Source of the DNA: Anaerolineae bacterium
Lineage (GTDB): Bacteria > Chloroflexota > Anaerolineae > B4-G1 > SLSP01
Direction of reading: 5' to 3'
Assembly: GCA_026991395.1 (NCBI GenBank)
Contig: JALXBP010000101.1
Span: 1 to 47,519 of the forward strand
DNA: 47,519 nucleotides
Below, piece by piece: positions 43,857 to 47,519 of the stretch; the stretch's first letter is position 1; every line of letters begins with the position of its first letter. The notes below the pieces were generated by a model, which searched no databases, had not been told where the DNA came from, and saw only the letters and a program-made list of their open reading frames with translations. The position numbers and the translations under genes were made by a program.

Positions 43857-46147
43857 AACGTTTTCCCTTCCCTCTCCTCACGGTTCGGACGATAGCGCGG
43901 CAGCGAAAAGGTGAAGGTCGAACCCTTTCCTACCTCGCTCTGCAACCACAGCCGTCCTCCGTGCATCTCGATGAAGCGGCGGCTGATGACCAGCCCCAAA
44001 CCGATGCCGTTGTATCGATGGCCCAGCTTCCCCTTCTCGAAGCCGTCGAAGATGCGCTCCTGCTCACTCGGCGGTATCCCCGGCCCTGTATCCGCGACGC
44101 TGACGTAGATCGTCGATGGCTCCGCCCACGCCCGGACGAAGATCCACCCTTCCTCGGTGAACTTGGCCGCATTGCCCAGCAAGTGGAGCAGTGCCTGCCG
44201 GATGCGCTGTTCATCGGCCAGCGCCGGCGGCAGATCGTCGGGGACGTCCCGCAGCAGGCGCACCTTCTCCCCGCGCACGAGCGCAACTGCCGTCGGCCAG
44301 ATGCTGTCGATGAGGGCGGCGATGTTTACCGGCCTCATTTCCAAATCCATCACCCCGGCCTGAATCTGCGAGATGGTCAGAATGTCATCGAACAGTTGCA
44401 GCAAGTGACGGCTGTTGTCGTGAATACGCTCGATGTCCTCCAACTGCTCCGGCGTCAACGCACCGTCCACGCCTTTGATCAGCAAGCGCGAAAAGCCGAT
44501 GATCGTATTCAGCGGTTCGCGCAGGTCGTGCGACATATTAGCCAAGAAGCGGCTCTTGAAAAGCTCCGCGGCCTGCAGACGCTGCGCCAATGTCCGCTCG
44601 CTCTCGTAAGCGCGGGCATTCTCCAGAGCCAGCGCGACCAGATTGGCGACATGCATCAGCGTTTCGACCTCCTCCTCATCGACACCGCCGTTGACCCCCT
44701 CGATGGGGGCACTCAGGACGCCGAGCACACCGATGACCTTTTCCCCTTGCTTCAACGGCAAGGCGATCCGCATCACCGAACGACGGTTCCAGACCTGCGT
44801 GGCCTCCAAATCCTCTCGCTCCCGCTGCGGCCTCGCCGAAAGGCAGGCCCGCGCCAGGACCGATGCTTCTCCTTTCTCGAAAGCTGCAGGCCACGGACGA
44901 ATATGCGGCTTGCGTTTCGTATCGCCCTCGCTTTCCAAAGGCTGAGGGTAGATCGAACGCAGCACACCGCGATCCTCCTCCACCACGTAGAAGGCCGCCG
45001 AAACGTAGCGAAAAGCCTTGACGATCACCGAGGCGACGTGGAACATCAGAGCATCCGGATCACGCCAGGAGATGATCGCCTGTCCGATCTCCAGCGTCGT
45101 GCGCCAGCGGAGTGTCTGCAACTGGAGCTTGTAGTTGCTCCGCTGCAATTCCGCCGTCCGCTCCACCACCTTGCGCTCCAGTTCGCCGTAGAAAGCCTCC
45201 AGTTCCTCGGCCATCTGGTTGAAGACGTAGGTCAAAATGCCAATCTCGTCCCGCGACGTAACCGGCACCCGGCGGGAAAAATCCCCGTTGGCGATCTGCA
45301 AAGCGGCCTCCGTCAGGCGGATAATCGGCCCGATGAGCTTGCGCGTGATGAGGGATGCGGCAACCGCGGTCAGCAATGCCACGCCCAGGGCCACGGCGAT
45401 ATGCGTCGCCGCCACCCGCTCCACCGAGGCCATAACCTCACGCGAGTCCTGCTCGACGAGCACGCCGATGCCCTGCCGTTCCAGTGCACCATAGGCGGCG
45501 AAAACTTCCGTGCCGTCGGCAAAGGTGTAAAGGTCCGGATTCACGCCCGCCTGCAAGGCGGACACCTCGGCACGCCGCTTGCCCGTCTCGTCGGGCCAGA
45601 CCATCCCTTCCTGGACGAGGAAGAGCCGCCCCGTCTCCCCCACCGCCCCCTGCGAAAGCCCCTCTTCGAGAAGCTGGCGTACCGCCTCCGCGCGGTAGCA
45701 CAACGCCGTCTCGCGTCCACCGATATCGAGCCTTATCGGAACGGTCGTTGCCCCCTCACAGCGCCCCCTTTCCCAGCCCTCCTCGCCGCGGAGGCCGAGC
45801 AAGTCGGGGGCCTCACGACGAATCCGCTGCCATTCCGCCTCCGTGGGCAGCCGGGGAACGCCGTTTTCCGTCTTGGGAAGGATCACCACGCTGCGCTCGA
45901 CCCAGGCATCGATCGTCTGTGCCTTGAGCATGGCGACGGCCTCCAGGCGCTGTTCTGCGGAGGCTTCGACCCATTCTCGCGTGCTCTTCAGCGTGTAAAG
46001 GCTGATCAAACTCAGGGGAAGAATAACCATCAAGAGGAAGGCGCTCAGCAATATCCGCCCCAGCCCGCCGCGCATTCCCGTCGTGGGGATGGCAAGAGGA
46101 GAGGACGTTACCCGCCGGGGCCTGTCGCCCCCTACTGCGGCTCCCAT
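43853..46147 (-). CDS. membrane HAMP-GAF sensor histidine kinase
   Basis: This 764-residue kinase has TM1 near 30-52, an extracytoplasmic domain to about 245, TM2 near 250-268, a HAMP linker (IANGDFSRRVPVTSRDEIGIL), a coiled coil and a GAF-like domain (about 345-515). The kinase core has an H-box SHDLREPLN with His540, an N-box [13 protein letters not shown]1 DTGPGIP and G2 NGIGLGLVISRRF. It should autophosphorylate and pass phosphate to the two receivers encoded immediately upstream. The ATG at 46147 overlaps the receiver gene by 16 nt and has GGAGGAGG close by; an ATG at 46075 would remove a basic N-terminal extension. It has no receiver of its own, unlike the kinase at the other end of the array. 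Confidence 0.92.
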   Translation of the reverse strand: MGAAVGGDRPRRVTSSPLAIPTTGMRGGLGRILLSAFLLMVILPLSLISLYTLKSTREWVEASAEQRLEAVAMLKAQTIDAWVERSVVILPKTENGVPRLPTEAEWQRIRREAPDLLGLRGEEGWERGRCEGATTVPIRLDIGGRETALCYRAEAVRQLLEEGLSQGAVGETGRLFLVQEGMVWPDETGKRRAEVSALQAGVNPDLYTFADGTEVFAAYGALERQGIGVLVEQDSREVMASVERVAATHIAVALGVALLTAVAASLITRKLIGPIIRLTEAALQIANGDFSRRVPVTSRDEIGILTYVFNQMAEELEAFYGELERKVVERTAELQRSNYKLQLQTLRWRTTLEIGQAIISWRDPDALMFHVASVIVKAFRYVSAAFYVVEEDRGVLRSIYPQPLESEGDTKRKPHIRPWPAAFEKGEASVLARACLSARPQREREDLEATQVWNRRSVMRIALPLKQGEKVIGVLGVLSAPIEGVNGGVDEEEVETLMHVANLVALALENARAYESERTLAQRLQAAELFKSRFLANMSHDLREPLNTIIGFSRLLIKGVDGALTPEQLEDIERIHDNSRHLLQLFDDILTISQIQAGVMDLEMRPVNIAALIDSIWPTAVALVRGEKVRLLRDVPDDLPPALADEQRIRQALLHLLGNAAKFTEEGWIFVRAWAEPSTIYVSVADTGPGIPPSEQERIFDGFEKGKLGHRYNGIGLGLVISRRFIEMHGGRLWLQSEVGKGSTFTFSLPRYRPNREEREGKTL

Positions 46148-46551
46148 ACCTCCTCCCCGGCCAGGATGCGCCTAATCTGATCGGGGAAACGGTCAGGGTC
46201 CAAGGGCTTACCGATGAAACCATCGAAACCGGCCTGGCGCGCCCTTTCCACCGAAGCGGCGGAAACATCCGCTGTGACGGCAACGATCGGGACATTCTGC
46301 AGCCGCGGATGCGCACGCAGGGTATCGAGCGACTGATAGCCGTCGGCATCGGGGAGCATGAGGTCCATCAGGATAAGGTCGATTTCGCCCAAGGTCTCGG
46401 CAAATTCCAGCACCTTCCATCCCGACGCCTTCCACTCACACCGTTTGACGCCCATAAAGGCCATCAATCGCGTCATCAGGAGGAAATTGTTAAAGTTGTC
46501 CTCCACCACGAGGATGGTCGCCTCTTGCGGCGAGACCACTTTCCCACTCAT
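46132..46551 (-). CDS. single-domain response regulator (receiver only)
   Basis: This 139-residue CheY-like receiver has acidic residues Glu17-Asp18, phosphoacceptor Asp63 in LMDLMLPDADG, Thr93 and Lys115 in GKPLD. The segment after the first helix (KRCEWKASGWKVLEF) departs from common receivers. No output domain is attached, so it should signal by protein contact or act as a phosphate sink. The start lies 2 nt after the preceding receiver stop without a strong ribosome site, so it depends on translational coupling. The stop lies inside the kinase gene. Confidence 0.9.
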   Translation of the reverse strand: MSGKVVSPQEATILVVEDNFNNFLLMTRLMAFMGVKRCEWKASGWKVLEFAETLGEIDLILMDLMLPDADGYQSLDTLRAHPRLQNVPIVAVTADVSAASVERARQAGFDGFIGKPLDPDRFPDQIRRILAGEEVWEPQ

Positions 46552-46553
46552 CG

Positions 46554-46931
46554 CTATCTACCACGGGCCTTGAGGAACCGTTCGATCTGTTGCGGTAGCG
46601 CATCGACATCAATGGGCTTGGGAATGTAGCCGTCGCATCCCGCCTCCAGGCTCTTTTCACGATCGCCGTGCATCACATTCGCCGTCATCGCAATGATCGG
46701 CGTTGCGTTCAGTTCCGGCAGCTCGCGCAGCCGCCGCGTCAGTTCGTAACCATCCATCTCCGGCAGATTCATATCCATCAGGATGAGATCGGGTCGCTCG
46801 CGCAGGGCCACCTCGATGCCGGACGGACCATCCTCCGCCTCGACGACGGTATAGTCCTCGACCATCAGGATGCGTCGCACCAGCAAGCGATTGTCCGGAT
46901 TGTCCTCGATGTACAGAATCTTCGCCCCCAT
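46554..46931 (-). CDS. single-domain response regulator (receiver only), first gene of the array
   Basis: This 125-residue receiver of the CheY/DivK type has acidic pair Glu9-Asp10, phosphoacceptor Asp53 in LMDMNLPEMDG, switch Thr83 in AMTANVM and Lys105 in IPKPID. It is a complete domain with no effector. GGAGGAGG about 5-6 nt upstream of the ATG at 46931 is the strongest ribosome site of the array start. It is the first gene after the promoter near 46980, so it is probably made in the largest amount. It is the likely phosphorylation partner of the membrane kinase two genes downstream. Confidence 0.93.
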   Translation of the reverse strand: MGAKILYIEDNPDNRLLVRRILMVEDYTVVEAEDGPSGIEVALRERPDLILMDMNLPEMDGYELTRRLRELPELNATPIIAMTANVMHGDREKSLEAGCDGYIPKPIDVDALPQQIERFLKARGR

Positions 46932-46968
46932 GAAAACCTCCTCCTACCCCCTGACAGGGCTGCGAAAC

Positions 46969-47029
46969 TAACCAAATTATACCACAATAGCCGGGAAGTG
47001 CTTCCCGCGGGAGGATAACCATTTGGTTA
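46969..47029. repeat. concentric double inverted repeat over the array promoter
   Basis: An outer 9-bp perfect inverted repeat (TAACCAAAT 46969-46977; ATTTGGTTA 47021-47029) and an inner 7-bp one (46992-46998 with 47001-47007, 2-nt centre) share almost the same axis near 46999. The outer left arm overlaps the -10 box; the inner dyad covers the -35 position. The right arm is itself part of a small palindrome (47017-47028). It is a candidate operator. Confidence 0.6.
46976..46984 (-). promoter_or_regulatory. extended -10 promoter of the sensory array
   Basis: On the - strand TGG directly precedes a perfect TATAAT (46981-46976), giving an extended -10 element (TGnTATAAT). The region 17 bp upstream does not resemble a -35 box and is occupied by an inverted repeat, as expected for a regulated or activator-dependent promoter. 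It lies about 45 bp upstream of the first receiver start. Confidence 0.65.
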
Positions 47030-47140
47030 AGGTTGTAGAAAAGTGCTCCTCGGCTTGCGGTCGAGCTTGAAAAGGAGAGAGGCCGCGTACCGACGTTTTG
47101 CTCCCTGTGTCGGGGCAGCGTCGGCAGCGAAGATCGTCCG

Positions 47141-47168
47141 TTGACAGGCACGGCACCTCGATTATAGT
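47141..47168 (+). promoter_or_regulatory. sigma70-type promoter of the MFS gene
   Basis: A perfect TTGACA (47141-47146) is followed after 16 bp by TATAGT (47163-47168, 5/6 match to TATAAT). The start of transcription would fall near 47175, about 30 bp before the MFS start codon. It points away from the array promoter, so the two units are divergent. Confidence 0.75.
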
Positions 47169-47203
47169 TAGCCATACGAACAATTAGCAGGGAGAAGCAC
47201 AGT

Positions 47204-47519
47204 ATGAGTATGAGGGAGACATTGCGGAACTACTGGATGAGCGTGCGCAGTTTCTCGCGGGGCGCTAAACTCTACCTCTTCGCCTCGGTCCTGCAGGGCA
47301 TCGGTTTCGGCATCTTCCAACTCTTCTTCAACTTCTACATCCTCAGCCTGGGCTATCGCCGCGACTTCCTCGGCCTCCTCATCAGCCTGCCGGCTATGAC
47401 TGCGCTCATCGTGGCCCTCTTCGCGGGCTACATCAGCGACCTCATCGGGCGCAAGCGGGCCTTCATCAGCGGCATCACCGTGATGGCCACCGCCCAAATC
47501 CTCATGCTCTTCTGGACGA
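47204..47519 (+). CDS. MFS transporter, N-terminal part only
   Basis: An open frame runs from the ATG at 47204 to the window end, giving about 105 residues. After a short basic start (MSMRETLRNYW), three hydrophobic helices are visible: LYLFASVLQGIGFGIFQLFF, FLGLLISLPAMTALIVALFA and FISGITVMATAQILMLF. Between the second and third lies GYISDLIGRKRA, the classic loop 2-3 motif of the major facilitator superfamily. AGGGAG at 47189-47194 lies 9 nt upstream; a second ATG at 47210 is possible. The substrate cannot be told from this part. A good promoter lies just upstream. Confidence 0.88.
   Translation, partial: MSMRETLRNYWMSVRSFSRGAKLYLFASVLQGIGFGIFQLFFNFYILSLGYRRDFLGLLISLPAMTALIVALFAGYISDLIGRKRAFISGITVMATAQILMLFWT

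Larger units (their letters stand above)
15296..46931 (-). other. fifteen-gene translationally coupled sensory operon (GAF-sensor array)
   Basis: Fifteen consecutive - strand genes fill 31.6 kb. Start and stop codons overlap by 1-16 nt at most junctions; the only gaps are 1 nt (40350) and 2 nt (46552-46553). Content in order of transcription: two lone receivers, a membrane histidine kinase, nine GAF-type sensors, a substrate-binding lipoprotein, a seven-GAF membrane sensor and a soluble hybrid kinase with two receivers. No internal terminator or promoter gap is visible. One promoter near 46970 is likely. Confidence 0.85.

Noticed and set aside
26104-46180. A near-continuous series of further antisense frames (such as 35713-38499, 42009-43895, 43961-46180)
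   Set aside because: Same cause as above. The - strand frames contain clear GAF, HAMP and kinase motifs with ribosome sites; the + strand frames have neither.
1-47519. CRISPR arrays, insertion sequences, prophage or tRNA attachment sites
   Set aside because: No regularly spaced repeats, transposase motifs, integrase genes or cloverleaf sequences were seen. The repeated GAF-coding segments are domain paralogues, not mobile repeats.

Overview
The window is high-GC, almost fully coding bacterial DNA. It carries no tRNA, rRNA, insertion sequence or CRISPR that I can see. The abundance of multi-GAF sensory proteins, the BMP-type ABC importers and the codon style suggest a Chloroflexota (Anaerolineae-like) organism. 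That assignment is inference from protein style, because no marker gene search was possible.

Region 1 (1-9997, + strand) holds two tandem importers of the BMP/PnrA type, the family that takes up nucleosides or similar solutes. The order is: lipoprotein (cut by the window edge), double ATPase, two permeases, a PaaI-type thioesterase, two more permeases, a second lipoprotein, a second double ATPase, and an HD-domain hydrolase. Both lipoprotein-to-ATPase junctions carry a perfect stem-loop without a U-tract.

Region 2 (10005-15252, - strand) holds a lactate-permease family transporter, dnaA with a clear terminator, a 413-base non-coding stretch with clustered DnaA-box-like repeats (a possible oriC), an alpha/beta hydrolase and an L-threonine aldolase.

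Region 3 (15296-46931, - strand) is the remarkable part: fifteen genes in about 31.6 kb. Every junction overlaps by 1-16 nt or is separated by at most 2 nt. Transcription would start near 46970. The order is: receiver, receiver, membrane histidine kinase, a series of membrane and soluble GAF sensors with no output domain, an ABC-type substrate-binding lipoprotein, a further membrane sensor with seven GAF-like domains, and a giant soluble hybrid kinase with two receivers. Ten sensors have no kinase, cyclase or methyl-accepting domain. All ten end in a similar tail of about 65 residues that looks like the first third of another GAF domain, and most carry a second recurring GAF-like module marked by a Trp-Arg motif. 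No DNA-binding, GGDEF, EAL or Hpt output is encoded anywhere in the block. I read it as a candidate multi-subunit sensory array feeding two kinases and four receiver domains. Threonine aldolase and hydrolase follow after 43 bp and may ride on the same transcript.

Region 4 (46932-47519) is a divergent control region. A 61-bp concentric palindrome sits on the array promoter, and a good sigma70-type promoter drives a rightward MFS transporter cut by the window end.
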